Part shown: positions 34,860 to 42,873 of the stretch, piece after piece
Layout of the letters: each line of letters begins with the position of its first letter
Position numbering within the stretch: the first letter of the stretch is position 1
Assembly: GCA_903934285.1 (NCBI GenBank)
Contig: CAIZNN010000242.1
Coordinates: forward strand, 1-54,080
Reading direction: 5' to 3'
Source: Akkermansiaceae bacterium
GTDB lineage: Bacteria; Verrucomicrobiota; Verrucomicrobiia; Verrucomicrobiales; Akkermansiaceae
Length of the DNA: 54,080 bases
The notes under the pieces: generated by a model
Database searches by the model: none
What the model was told of the DNA's origin: nothing
The model's input: the letters and a program-made list of their open reading frames with translations, nothing else
Position numbers and translations under genes: made by a program

Positions 34860-36956
34860 ATGGGTTTGCTCTCGCCATTTCTGTTAGCCTGCGGTGCCGT
34901 GCTGGCGGTGCCGCTATGGCTGCACCTGCGGCGCAAGCGGCGACAGGCACCGGTGGAGTTCCCGTCGCTGCGGTATCTCAAGATGGCCGCGGCGCGCATG
35001 AAACGCCAGGCCCGGGTCGAAGACCTCGGCCTGCTGCTGCTGCGCTTGCTGCTGGTGGCCTTGCTGGCACTTGCCTTCGCCCGCCCGGTGGTGCGCTCGC
35101 GCAGCAACTGGTTTGGCGCGGGCCGCGCGGTGCAATCGGTGGTGGTCATCGATGCCACGGCCAGCATGGGCTGGCGCGGCCCTAACGGCACCCGCCTCGA
35201 TGCCGCCAAGCGCCTGGCGCGCGAATGGATCGCCGGCCTCGAGGCATCGGATGCGGTGGCGCTGTGGGTTCTAACCGACCGGCTGGAGCAACCGGTGCCC
35301 GTTCCCATCACTGATCGCGGGCAGTTGTACCGGGCACTTGACGCGCTCACGCCAGCGGAGGGTTCCTCCGGCTTGGCACCCGTCTTCACCGCGGCGCGCG
35401 AGTGGGCCGCTGCCCGCGGTGGCGGCCGCAAGGAACTCGTGGTCATCACCGACAACCAGCCAGCCGCATGGGATTGGCCCGCCGCCGGGTTCTTCCAACG
35501 CGCGTGGCAGCACAGCGCCACCAGCCTGGTGCTGCTCGCACCCGATACCACCCGCGCTGCCAACCTCAGCATCGCCGCCGTCGAGTGGGACGACCGGGCG
35601 TTGCGCGAAGGCGCGTTGCTCACCGGCGTGGCCAAGCTGGTGAATCACAGCGACGCGGCGGCCACCGATTTGTTAGAATGCCGGCTCGCCGGCCAGGTGC
35701 TGCTGCGCAAACCGGTGGAGCTTGCGGCCGGTGGCTCGGTGGAGGTGGCCGTGGCGGTGCCGCTGCCCGCGCTCGACGGGCCGGTGCTCACCGGCGAGCT
35801 GGCGCTGGCGGGCGACGCGCTGGCCTGCGACGACCGCTGGTGCTTCGCGCTGCCCGTGCGCCGCGCGTTCAATGCCTTGGTGGTCGACCGCGACAGCGGC
35901 AGCGGCGGCGGCACCCGCGCGTCGTTTTTCCTAACAAAAGCGCTGGCGGCCGGGGGTGCCGGCAAGGTGCGCGCCATCACCGCGGAGGCCTGGAACAAGC
36001 AAGCGGGCGAAGGGGTGGATGCGGTGTGGTTCACCGGCGGGGCGGTGAGCGGCGCTGCCGCATGGGCCAAGGCGCTGGCGTTTGCAGAGGCGGGCGGCAG
36101 CGTGGTGGTCACCGCCGACGCGCCACCCGACCCCTTGCCCACCGCATGGCCGGTGACGGCGGGTGAGCCACTCAGTCTGCCCGCGGGCCGCATCGCCACC
36201 CGCCTGCTGGTGCCGGCCCATCCATTGTTCGACGGGATTTGGAGCGACCAAACCGCCTTCCCGCCCCTGCCCCAAAAAACCGTTAGGAGCTGTGCCCCGG
36301 CCAGCGGCGGCAAAGTGTTGGCCAGCCTGGCGGGCGCGCTCCCATTGTTAGTTGAAGTGCCCCGCGGCGGCGGTCGCGTGTTTTGGCTCAATGCCAGCGC
36401 CGACCGCGCGTGGGGCGATCTGCCGCTGTCCCCGGTGTTCGTGCCGCTGGTCCAACAACTCAGCCGCGCCAGGCAACTCGCCATGCAAACCACCACCGCG
36501 GCGTGGGTCGGCGAAGCCTGGCCCGACCTGACAAATTTTGCGGGGGCTGCCTCATGGCCGGCCGCCGCTGCCGGCAACGCGGTGCCGCGCGCGCAGCGCA
36601 GCGGCCTGTTCGATGCGCTTGCCGCCGATGGCAGCGTCCGCTGGCGCTGTGCGGTCAATGTCCGGCGCGCGGAGTCGGATTTGCGCCCGGTCGATACCGC
36701 CAAATTGCAGGCGCTGCTGCCGGGGCGGGTGCTGGCCGGCACCCAGGGCGTGCGCGAGTGGCGCGAGGCGGGCGGGCGCGAAGTGCCGGTGTGGCCGTGG
36801 CTGCTGGCGGCGGCGGCGCTGGTTTTTCTGGCAGAAGGATGGGCCGGTGCGGCCGCGGCCAAGCGGCGTGAGGCGGCGGCAGGCGGCACCGTTCCAAGCG
36901 TGGGCGCCGCGTCGCGCTTCCGGGCGCGGGCGAGCGGAGGAAGGACCGGCGCATGA
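34860..36956 (+). CDS. BatA-like membrane protein with VWA domain
   Basis: A 698-residue protein with the aerotolerance-regulator N-terminal domain: MGLLSPFLLACGAVLAVPLWLHLRRKRR (span 1), then LGLLLLRLLLVALLALAFARP (span 2). A VWA domain follows from about residue 85 with VVVIDATASMGWRG (MIDAS-like D-x-S/T-x-S, here DATAS). The rest is a large extracytoplasmic region with amidotransferase-like strands, and a C-terminal span, WPWLLAAAALVFLAEGW. BatA/VWA proteins work with MoxR and DUF58. The ATG at 34860 was chosen because it places the first span at the N-terminus. The end overlaps the next gene by four bases (ATGA). Confidence 0.85.
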   Translation: MGLLSPFLLACGAVLAVPLWLHLRRKRRQAPVEFPSLRYLKMAAARMKRQARVEDLGLLLLRLLLVALLALAFARPVVRSRSNWFGAGRAVQSVVVIDATASMGWRGPNGTRLDAAKRLAREWIAGLEASDAVALWVLTDRLEQPVPVPITDRGQLYRALDALTPAEGSSGLAPVFTAAREWAAARGGGRKELVVITDNQPAAWDWPAAGFFQRAWQHSATSLVLLAPDTTRAANLSIAAVEWDDRALREGALLTGVAKLVNHSDAAATDLLECRLAGQVLLRKPVELAAGGSVEVAVAVPLPALDGPVLTGELALAGDALACDDRWCFALPVRRAFNALVVDRDSGSGGGTRASFFLTKALAAGGAGKVRAITAEAWNKQAGEGVDAVWFTGGAVSGAAAWAKALAFAEAGGSVVVTADAPPDPLPTAWPVTAGEPLSLPAGRIATRLLVPAHPLFDGIWSDQTAFPPLPQKTVRSCAPASGGKVLASLAGALPLLVEVPRGGGRVFWLNASADRAWGDLPLSPVFVPLVQQLSRARQLAMQTTTAAWVGEAWPDLTNFAGAASWPAAAAGNAVPRAQRSGLFDALAADGSVRWRCAVNVRRAESDLRPVDTAKLQALLPGRVLAGTQGVREWREAGGREVPVWPWLLAAAALVFLAEGWAGAAAAKRREAAAGGTVPSVGAASRFRARASGGRTGA

Positions 36957-39109
36957 CCACTCACTGGGCATTCTGGGCGCTGGCGGCAGCCGTGTTAGGA
37001 CTGAGCGCCTGGACCTGCCGCGGGTTGCGCCGCGACCCGGACCGGCGGCGTGCCGCGGGCTTGGCCGGCTGCCGTGGCACCGCCGCGGTTTTGTTAGCAT
37101 GGGTGCTGCTCCAACCGCAATGCCGGCGCCGGGAAACGGTGGCCGAGCGGCCGCTGGTGGGCGTGCTCGTCGATGCCTCGCAAAGCATGAACGACGGGCC
37201 GGCCGCCGCATCGCGCGCCACCCGGGCCCGCGAGTGGCTGGACTCCGCGGCGTTTCGCCAGGCCCGCGCCAGCTGCGAGCTGCGGTATTTCACGATCGCC
37301 ACCAACTTGATAGAGACGGTGCCGGATGAAATCGCCTTCACCGGCACCGCCTCGGCGCTCAACCGCGCATTGGATGAATGGGCGCGGCGCCATGGCCGCG
37401 AGGAGGCGGCGGGTGTGGTGTTGCTCTCCGACGGCTTGGACACCGGCGGCGGCCCGCCACCGAGTCTCGCCGTGCCATGCTGGGTGATGGAAGTCGAGCC
37501 CGCCGCCGCCGCCGCCCCTGCCGCGCGAGTAACCCTGTGGCAGGTCGAACCGCCGCGCCGGCCCGTGGCTGGCGCCGAAACCAGCGTGCGCGTCGTGCTC
37601 CAAGGCTGGGGCGTGGACGGCAAGGACGTCCCCGTCGAACTGTGGAGCGAGGGGCGCAAGGTGACAGAAAAACCCGTGCGCTTCACCCGCCGCGGCGAGG
37701 TGGCCGAGGCGTGGTTGCCGCTCAGGCCGGAACGCCCGGGCAGTTATGCCTATGAAGTGCGTGTCGCCGATCCGGCGGCGGACGCCTCGGCGCGATCCCA
37801 GCCGTTCGTGGTGGCTGTTAGGCAGGAGGGCCGCAGCGTGTTGCTGCTCACCAACACCCTCGGCTTCGAAGGCAAGTTCTTGCGCCGCGCCCTGACCACC
37901 GACCGCAACGTGCGCCTCGACAGCTTCGCCCGCTGGCAGGATGGCCGCTGGGCCAGCCTCGGCGACGGCAGCGGCGCCGCCAAGGACACCCTCGATCTGA
38001 GCGCCGCGGCGCTCGCGTCGCGCGCGGCGGTCATTCTATCCGACGTGGCTCCGGACGCGCTCAATCCGGCGCAGTGGCAGGCCATCGCCGATTACGCCGG
38101 CAAGGGCGGCGGGCTGGCGGTGCTGGGCGGGCCCAACCTGTTAGGATCGCCGGCTGCGGCCGCGGCACTGGGCCGGGTGCTGCCGGTGCCGACCCCGGCA
38201 CCGCACCGCGACGGCCGGTTCGGCGTGCGCCTAACTGATGCGGGGTTGCGCCATCCGGTGTTCGGTCCTTTGTTTGAGGCGGTCAAGGACTTCCCGGCCT
38301 TGCAAGGAGCCAACTCCGCCAGCGGTGTGGCCAGCAACGCCCAAGTGCTGATGGAAGCCATCGCCGACGGCCAAGCCCACCCGCTGGTGGTGGTCAAACA
38401 ACACGGCGCGGGCCGCGTCGCCGTGGTCCTCAGCGACACCTTGTGGCGCTGGCGGGTGGCCGCCCCGGGCTGGACCGGCCGGCTCTCCGCCTATGACACC
38501 TTCTGGGGCCAACTGCTCGATTGGCTGGCCCCCGAGCAGGAGGGCTTGCAGAGCGGCGGACGTATCGAGCTCACCTCCGCACACCCGTTCTATCGCCAGG
38601 GCGACAAGGCCGCCGTGCAGGCCGAGTGGATCGGCAAGGGCGCGGCACCATTCCAGACGCTCGAGGCCGCGGTCAAGGACCCGGCCGGATCTAACAAACC
38701 ACTGGCGCTGCCAGCCGCCGTCTGGCGCAACCCCGACGGCCGCCGCGTCACCGGCTTTCGCGGTGAGATCGACGCCACCGCCACCGGGGTGTATGAAGTC
38801 GAAGCCCACGCCGCCTGGAACGGCGGCGAAGCGCGGGCCGACACCCGCATCGCGGTGGCCGCCTCGCCCGAAGAACGCCGCGGCGAAGCCCCCGACGCCG
38901 CATACCTGCACAGCCTCGCCCACGCCAGCGGCGGGGGGTATTTCGCCCGCGGCGAGGGCGACAAATGGCTCCAAGCGCTGCCGGAACCCAAGCATCTAAC
39001 CGATCGGGAGGTGGTCACCGATATCTGGAACCACCCGCTGGCAGCGGTACTGCTGTTAGGTTGTCTGTGCGCCGAGTGGTGGCTGCGCCGGCGCAGCGGG
39101 TTGGCGTGA
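36953..39109 (+). CDS. VWA / amidotransferase-like membrane protein
   Basis: A 718-residue protein. Two N-terminal membrane segments (ALAAAVLGLSAWTC and GTAAVLLAWVLLQP) are followed by a VWA-like part (LVGVLVDASQSMNDG, residues about 65-190). A central Ig-like and glutamine-amidotransferase-like region contains LNPAQWQAIADYAGKGGGLAVLGGPNLLG and VVVKQHGAGRVAVVLSDTLWRW. The C-terminal membrane segment is PLAAVLLLGCLCAEWWLRRRSGLA. It overlaps the BatA-like gene by four bases and is clearly in the same operon. Its last 88 bases are repeated 817 bp downstream, after vapBC (see direct repeats), so the 3' end has been rearranged. Confidence 0.82.
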   Translation: MTTHWAFWALAAAVLGLSAWTCRGLRRDPDRRRAAGLAGCRGTAAVLLAWVLLQPQCRRRETVAERPLVGVLVDASQSMNDGPAAASRATRAREWLDSAAFRQARASCELRYFTIATNLIETVPDEIAFTGTASALNRALDEWARRHGREEAAGVVLLSDGLDTGGGPPPSLAVPCWVMEVEPAAAAAPAARVTLWQVEPPRRPVAGAETSVRVVLQGWGVDGKDVPVELWSEGRKVTEKPVRFTRRGEVAEAWLPLRPERPGSYAYEVRVADPAADASARSQPFVVAVRQEGRSVLLLTNTLGFEGKFLRRALTTDRNVRLDSFARWQDGRWASLGDGSGAAKDTLDLSAAALASRAAVILSDVAPDALNPAQWQAIADYAGKGGGLAVLGGPNLLGSPAAAAALGRVLPVPTPAPHRDGRFGVRLTDAGLRHPVFGPLFEAVKDFPALQGANSASGVASNAQVLMEAIADGQAHPLVVVKQHGAGRVAVVLSDTLWRWRVAAPGWTGRLSAYDTFWGQLLDWLAPEQEGLQSGGRIELTSAHPFYRQGDKAAVQAEWIGKGAAPFQTLEAAVKDPAGSNKPLALPAAVWRNPDGRRVTGFRGEIDATATGVYEVEAHAAWNGGEARADTRIAVAASPEERRGEAPDAAYLHSLAHASGGGYFARGEGDKWLQALPEPKHLTDREVVTDIWNHPLAAVLLLGCLCAEWWLRRRSGLA

Positions 39110-39110
39110 A
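39023..39110 (+). repeat. Direct repeat, copy 1 (3' end of VWA gene)
   Basis: These 88 bases encode the last residues of the VWA membrane protein (IWNHPLAAVLLLGCLCAEW..., stop at 39107-39109). The same text, with seven substitutions and no gaps, recurs at 39840-39927 after vapBC. The pair flanks the toxin-antitoxin genes at a constant offset of 817 bp. Confidence 0.9.
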
Positions 39111-39116
39111 CAGAGA

Positions 39117-39141
39117 AAAATACACCGCAGCGGTGTATTTT
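39117..39141. promoter_or_regulatory. Perfect palindrome upstream of vapB (probable operator)
   Basis: AAAATACACCGC (39117-39128), one central A, and GCGGTGTATTTT (39130-39141) form a perfect 12-bp inverted repeat. VapB-type antitoxins autoregulate by binding such palindromes in their promoters, and this one ends 35 bases before the vapB start. A -35-like TTGCGA (39143) and -10-like TACTTT (39165) with 16 bases between them follow, which would give a nearly leaderless mRNA. Alternatively the palindrome with its TTTT may terminate the upstream operon. Confidence 0.6.
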
Positions 39142-39176
39142 GTTGCGAGCAGGCCGATTGCGCGTACTTTTGCTCC

Positions 39177-39404
39177 ATGGAGCGGACCAAGATTTTCAAA
39201 AATGGCGGAAGTCTGGCGGTGCGCTTGCCCAAGAAATACGCCCTGCCGGTTGGCGACGTGATGATCGACCAACGCGATGGGATGTTGGTGCTCCTGCCGC
39301 TGGAGGCCAAAGACTGGCCGGATGACTTGGAGAGCCGCTTGGCCGCCCTGGCCGACTTGGAAATGCCCGCCCGCGCCAAGGATTCAAAGCCGGTGAACTT
39401 GTGA
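39177..39404 (+). CDS. vapB: VapB-type antitoxin (AbrB/SpoVT-like)
   Basis: A 75-residue antitoxin. The N-terminal AbrB-like DNA-binding fold is visible as RTKIFKNGGSLAVRLPKKYALPVGDVMIDQRDGMLVLLP (swapped-hairpin motif: K-F-x-N-G-x-S-x-A-V-R-L-P). The C-terminal tail (DDLESRLAALADLEMPAR) would wrap the toxin. It precedes vapC by three bases, the normal antitoxin-first order, and should repress its own promoter at the palindrome upstream. The gene lies within a segment bounded by duplicated 3' ends of the preceding gene, so it is probably a later acquisition. Confidence 0.9.
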   Translation: MERTKIFKNGGSLAVRLPKKYALPVGDVMIDQRDGMLVLLPLEAKDWPDDLESRLAALADLEMPARAKDSKPVNL

Positions 39405-39407
39405 GCC

Positions 39408-39806
39408 ATGTATCTGCTCGACACCGACACCTGCATCCACCTCGCACGAGGCAATCCGGCGGTGCTGGCCAAGCTCCGCCAACACCGCCGCGCGGATATC
39501 CATGTGGCAATTCTGACAATATATGAACTGGAACTGGGCATACACAAAGCGACGCTGCAAAAACCCAAGAAGCGGCAAGCCCTCGCCAACCTGATCGACT
39601 TGTTCGGGATTGCGCCGCTTGACCACCCCGCAGCGTGTGAAGCGGCAAAACTCCGTGCCGAGCTGGAAAAGGCAGGCACGCCGATTGGCTCGATTGATTA
39701 CCTGATTGCAGGCATTGCCCGGGCCAATGGCTGGACGTTGGTGACGGGGAATTGGAATGAATTCCGCCGCGTCAAGCGCCTCAAGGTGGAAACGTGGCAT
39801 GCCTGA
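39408..39806 (+). CDS. vapC: VapC-type toxin, PIN-domain ribonuclease
   Basis: A 132-residue PIN-domain endoribonuclease; members cleave tRNA or rRNA when freed from the antitoxin. Acidic metal-binding residues are visible: aspartates in YLLDTDTCIHLARG at the N-terminus, a glutamate in ILTIYELELGI, and the aspartate in GSIDYLIAGIARANG, with the last family position in LVTGNWNEFRRV. The start follows the vapB stop by three bases, so translation is coupled. The toxin looks complete and potentially active. The duplicated 3' end of the VWA gene follows at 39840. Confidence 0.92.
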   Translation: MYLLDTDTCIHLARGNPAVLAKLRQHRRADIHVAILTIYELELGIHKATLQKPKKRQALANLIDLFGIAPLDHPAACEAAKLRAELEKAGTPIGSIDYLIAGIARANGWTLVTGNWNEFRRVKRLKVETWHA

Positions 39807-39839
39807 TGCACCGTCCGACTATTTCTCCTGGTTCCCGGC

Positions 39840-39927
39840 ATCTGGAACCACCCGCCGGCCGCCGCCCTGCTGTTAGGTTGTCTGTGCGCCGAGTGGTGGC
39901 TGCGCCGGCGCAGCGGTCTGGCGTGAA
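39840..39927 (+). repeat. Direct repeat, copy 2 (orphan 3' end of VWA gene)
   Basis: An 88-base near copy of 39023-39110 with seven substitutions, still reading IWNHPPAAALLLGCLCAEW...SGLA and a stop in the same frame but detached from any upstream coding sequence. Two of the differences change residues (L to P, V to A) and others are silent, suggesting that it came from a homologous allele. It marks the right edge of the vapBC-bearing segment. Confidence 0.88.
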
Positions 39928-39951
39928 GTGGCGGCGCCGCGCCCCCCACCC

Positions 39952-40899
39952 TTACGGCATGTTGTAGCGATTGGTGATGTCAGTGGCACCGCCGCTGGAA
40001 GGACCCGAGCTGGTGGAAACCACGCAGCCAATGGCGATTTTGGCCTTCAGCGAGTAGGCACCGCTGATGGTCTGGGCATTGCACCCGGTGGCGGTGGCGC
40101 CGCTGCAATCCATGCCGGTGCCCACGCCGCTGCTGCCCGCACAATTCTGTGCGCAGACCGTCACGACCATGCCGGTGCCGGTCTGGCTGGCGCCTTGGCT
40201 GTTGGATGCCAGGCTGGCGGAAATGCCGCAGCTGGCAAACCCATAACCCGCACTGCCCTCGACGTGGGCGCCCGTGATCCCGGCCGTGGCACAATTTGCC
40301 ACCGAGCAATTCCGCGTCATGGCACAGCCCACGCTGTTCCCGGAATTAATGATCCCGACGTTCCCATCCGAGACGGAGCAACGTTCCACGACGCCGTTTT
40401 GATCGCACCACACGCCATAGGACGCCATCCCGGCGATGCGCATGTCACAAATCGTGCAGTCGGTGAGGAACGAGCCCATGATGCCACTGGAGAAGCCCTT
40501 GGCGGCGAGGGTTCCCGAGACGACCGTCGAGCCGCTCTTGAGGTTGCCATTGCATACCTTGAGCCGGGAAATGATGCCGCCATAAACCGCCGAGCCTCCC
40601 GCTGTTGGCTGGGTGGATTCAATCGTGAATCCCATCAGATCGAGCGACACATCGGACGCATTGATGTTGATGGCATTACCGCTGGCAACCGTGATGTTGC
40701 CGGTGAGGTAATAGCTGCCGGGCTGGCTGATGGTATAGGGAGGCGCGACGGCTAGCGATTGCACCGCTATGCGCGGCTCCACCTGGCCGAGCGACTTCAT
40801 GCTGGGAGCCGGCGCGCCGGACGGGGCCAGCGGACCTTGGGCCTGCAGCAACGGCAGCGTGCCGGTAATGACGGATAGAAGCGGGATGAGCAGTTTCAT
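39952..40899 (-). CDS. Secreted right-handed parallel beta-helix protein
   Basis: A 315-residue exported protein: signal peptide MKLLIPLLSVITGTLPLLQAQG, then PLAPSGAPAPSMKSLGQVEPRIAVQSL and APPYTISQPGSYYLTGNI, a pattern I associate with a secreted family common in Verrucomicrobiota. The remainder has short repeated strands rich in G, S, N and C (DLMGFTIES, CTICDMRIAGMASYGVWC, NGVVERCSVSDGNVGIINSG) typical of pectin-lyase-like beta-helices. Several cysteines may form disulfides. No catalytic motif is evident; surface carbohydrate binding or adhesion is possible. It lies opposite to the surrounding MoxR-type cluster, 33 bases downstream of another secreted-protein gene. Confidence 0.8.
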   Translation of the reverse strand: MKLLIPLLSVITGTLPLLQAQGPLAPSGAPAPSMKSLGQVEPRIAVQSLAVAPPYTISQPGSYYLTGNITVASGNAININASDVSLDLMGFTIESTQPTAGGSAVYGGIISRLKVCNGNLKSGSTVVSGTLAAKGFSSGIMGSFLTDCTICDMRIAGMASYGVWCDQNGVVERCSVSDGNVGIINSGNSVGCAMTRNCSVANCATAGITGAHVEGSAGYGFASCGISASLASNSQGASQTGTGMVVTVCAQNCAGSSGVGTGMDCSGATATGCNAQTISGAYSLKAKIAIGCVVSTSSGPSSGGATDITNRYNMP

Positions 40900-40932
40900 G
40901 CGGGTATTCGGTTAGATCAGGGGGCTTTGATG

Positions 40933-41799
40933 TTAGGGCTGCAGCGGCCGATGCGCCACCGCCCGGAAAAACCGGCGGGTTCCAGCGGCGAAATTGATGG
41001 TGCGCGCCGAGGTGGCGCCGGCATCGGGCGCAAACCGGCTCAACCCCGAATCGGTCCATGCCCCGGCCAGCGCGGTGGCCTGCTCGATGGAATAGAGGCG
41101 GTTGGCTGCCGTGGTGAAGGTGAGCGTAACTTGGTCGTGCGCGCTGTTGTATGCCTGTTGGGTGATGCGGAGGCAACTGGCGGGATCGGTGGGATTGGTA
41201 TTGGCGGCGTATTCCTGCAGGTCGCTGGCAGCGTCACGGTCAAGGTTGCTGGTGGCATTCATCACGCTGAGCGAGCCGCAGTAAAACATCTCATAGGCGT
41301 CGGCGAGGCCGTCCCCATCCGCATCCGGTGCGACCATGCTGGCGGCAACCAGCGTGGCAGACGAAGTGCCAAGCGCTATCCAGCCCAGATTGGCACTGTA
41401 CGCATAACCGGAAAATCCCCCGGTGGCGAACTCGAGGCGCGGCTGGCCTTGGGCTTGCTCAAAGGCAATCCAGCCAACATTGGCGGCGTAGGCATAGCCG
41501 CTGAGCGCGCCGGTGGCGGCGAGGTTGACGCCAAAGTCGCCGGCCGTTGTGTTAGAATAACTGTAGCCGTTGGCAGGCGTGCCATCGCCGAGGTCGATCC
41601 AGCCGAAGTTGGCGGCATAGGCTTTGCCGGAGAGGCAGTTTTCCGCCACCACCACGCCGTCGGCGGCACTGGTGCGAAAGTCAATCCAGCCGGCATTGGC
41701 GGCATGGGCGTGCCTGGCGGTGGCGGAAATGGTCGACTGGGCGGCGGCCAGGGCCGCGAGTCCGAGCGACAAAACGAGGGTGATGCGATGCGGATTCAT
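40933..41799 (-). CDS. Secreted protein with repeated AYAANxGWI motifs
   Basis: A 288-residue exported protein. The signal peptide MNPHRITLVLSLGLAALAAAQS is followed by four tandem units containing GWI: HAANAGWIDFR, SGKAYAANFGWIDLG, SGYAYAANVGWIAFE and SGYAYSANLGWIALG. A thrombospondin-type calcium motif, DADGDGLADAYEMFY, and a C-terminal beta-rich part ending FFRAVAHRPLQP follow. Similar repeat proteins occur in secreted proteins of PVC bacteria; their function is unknown. The ATG at 41799 was chosen for the signal peptide, as the frame is open to 41880 without one. It probably shares a transcript with the beta-helix gene. Confidence 0.75.
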   Translation of the reverse strand: MNPHRITLVLSLGLAALAAAQSTISATARHAHAANAGWIDFRTSAADGVVVAENCLSGKAYAANFGWIDLGDGTPANGYSYSNTTAGDFGVNLAATGALSGYAYAANVGWIAFEQAQGQPRLEFATGGFSGYAYSANLGWIALGTSSATLVAASMVAPDADGDGLADAYEMFYCGSLSVMNATSNLDRDAASDLQEYAANTNPTDPASCLRITQQAYNSAHDQVTLTFTTAANRLYSIEQATALAGAWTDSGLSRFAPDAGATSARTINFAAGTRRFFRAVAHRPLQP

Positions 41800-41900
41800 G
41801 TCTGGGTGGCGCAGGAACGGGGCGAAGTTACCCGACTGGATCCGGCCGGCAAGCGAAAAACGCGCAACGGGAAAACACAACGCGTTGCCTCACAAATAAA

Positions 41901-41944
41901 GACACCGTAGGGAGGGTACTAGTGCAAACTCCTCCAGTGGAAAA
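41901..41944 (+). repeat. Dispersed element, copy 2 (44 bp)
   Basis: Begins GACACCGTAGGGAGGGTACT and ends CTCCTCCAGTGGAAAA. It is the short form of the element at 5603-5673 (opposite orientation, three substitutions, lacking 27 internal bases). No transposase is adjacent here, so it looks like a solitary non-autonomous unit. Confidence 0.7.
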
Positions 41945-42118
41945 CCCCAGCTGGGAAAATCCCCAAACAAGCATCGACGCGCCGCCCGAAGGCATCCATC
42001 TTGGCGGTGGTTTCAACAAGTCAGCCCGCAGCCGCCATGATAACCCAAACCCTGTCTGAAAACTCAAGCGCCGGGACGCAGCGGCCGCCGCTCGGGCGTG
42101 GCATGCGCCGAAGAGTAC

Positions 42119-42163
42119 GCGGCAGGATGCCGCGCACTGCCGGCGGGACGCCGGCGCTCCCCG
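42119..42163 (-). repeat. REP-like two-hairpin element, copy 1
   Basis: Two adjacent hairpins: GCGGCAGGATGCCGC and GCCGGCGGGACGCCGGC, joined by GCACT. It is the reverse complement, with a few substitutions, of the element at 48593-48642. It lies directly upstream of the secreted-protein gene at 42202. Confidence 0.75.
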
Positions 42164-42201
42164 TCTTGCAGACCTTGTCGCGGCAAGCTGCGGCGGCCGC
42201 C

Positions 42202-42864
42202 ATGCTGGCAGTGGTCCTAACAGCTGCGCCGGCCTCCGCCGGCGTCAACCACAACCTGCTGCCCAACGGCGGGTTCGAGGGCAAGGACCCGCTGCACGGC
42301 TGGCTCACCACATTTCCCGACGAGGCGTTCTACGCGGGCAACGGCCCCTACGTGAAAATCGCGCCGCCCGCCGAGGTCGGCGGGCGCAAGGCGGTGATGC
42401 TCGAGTTGCCCGCCGGCATTGCCGGCAACCAGGGCGGCAAACTCGAGAGCGTGCCGGTGCCGGTCGAACCGGGCGCAACCTATCACATCGAGCTCGATTG
42501 CATGACTTGGGATTTGTCCGCCAAGATTCACGCGGAGGCCTGGAGCAGCGACCCCCATCCGGAACAAACACGCACGATTTTCCGCCGTGCGGCGGCCGAC
42601 GGGCGCCCCGCGCTGATGATGTGCTATCGCGCACAGGTGCCCTCGCCGCCGTCTACCTCGAAGGTCTGGACCAGCGCCGGGCGCGACTTCACCGTGCCCA
42701 AATCCGTGGTGGTCGCCGGCAAGGACCAAGCACCCGAATTCATCTCGGTCAAAGTGGTCAGCTACGGCGCGACGATGGCCGCAGCCAAATCGTACTTTGC
42801 CAACTTCCGGTTGTTTCGCGTGGCTCGCGCGCCCAGCGATCACAAGGACCAACCCAAGCCGTAA
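42202..42864 (+). CDS. Secreted jelly-roll (carbohydrate-binding-like) protein
   Basis: A 220-residue exported protein. After a hydrophobic leader (MLAVVLTAAPASAG) the sequence NHNLLPNGGFEGKDPLHGW is the typical opening of a galactose-binding/CBM-like domain, with LPAGIAGNQGGKLESVPVPVEPGATYHIELDC and AAKSYFANFRLFRVAR as later strands. It could be a periplasmic binding or scaffold protein. The start is uncertain: the ATG at 42202 lacks a charged n-region; a TTG at 42175 would add LSRQAAAAA and give a better signal peptide. Further upstream the frame is REP-derived. Only nine bases separate it from the next gene. Confidence 0.65.
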   Translation: MLAVVLTAAPASAGVNHNLLPNGGFEGKDPLHGWLTTFPDEAFYAGNGPYVKIAPPAEVGGRKAVMLELPAGIAGNQGGKLESVPVPVEPGATYHIELDCMTWDLSAKIHAEAWSSDPHPEQTRTIFRRAAADGRPALMMCYRAQVPSPPSTSKVWTSAGRDFTVPKSVVVAGKDQAPEFISVKVVSYGATMAAAKSYFANFRLFRVARAPSDHKDQPKP

Positions 42865-42873
42865 CTCATCCCG

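Larger units (their letters stand above)
41800..42201. other. Divergent spacer with two repeat elements
   Basis: About 400 bases between the minus-strand GWI-repeat gene and the plus-strand secreted protein. It holds the 44-bp dispersed element (41901-41944) and the two-hairpin REP-like element (42119-42163). The plus-strand frame from 42001 reads through the REP-like element, producing peptides such as RMPRTAGGTPALP that are repeat translation and not protein. Confidence 0.5.

Noticed and set aside
42001..42201. N-terminal extension of the secreted jelly-roll gene
   Set aside because: It translates a REP-like palindrome (RMPRTAGGTPALP) and has no signal-peptide features; a start at 42202 or 42175 is more reasonable.
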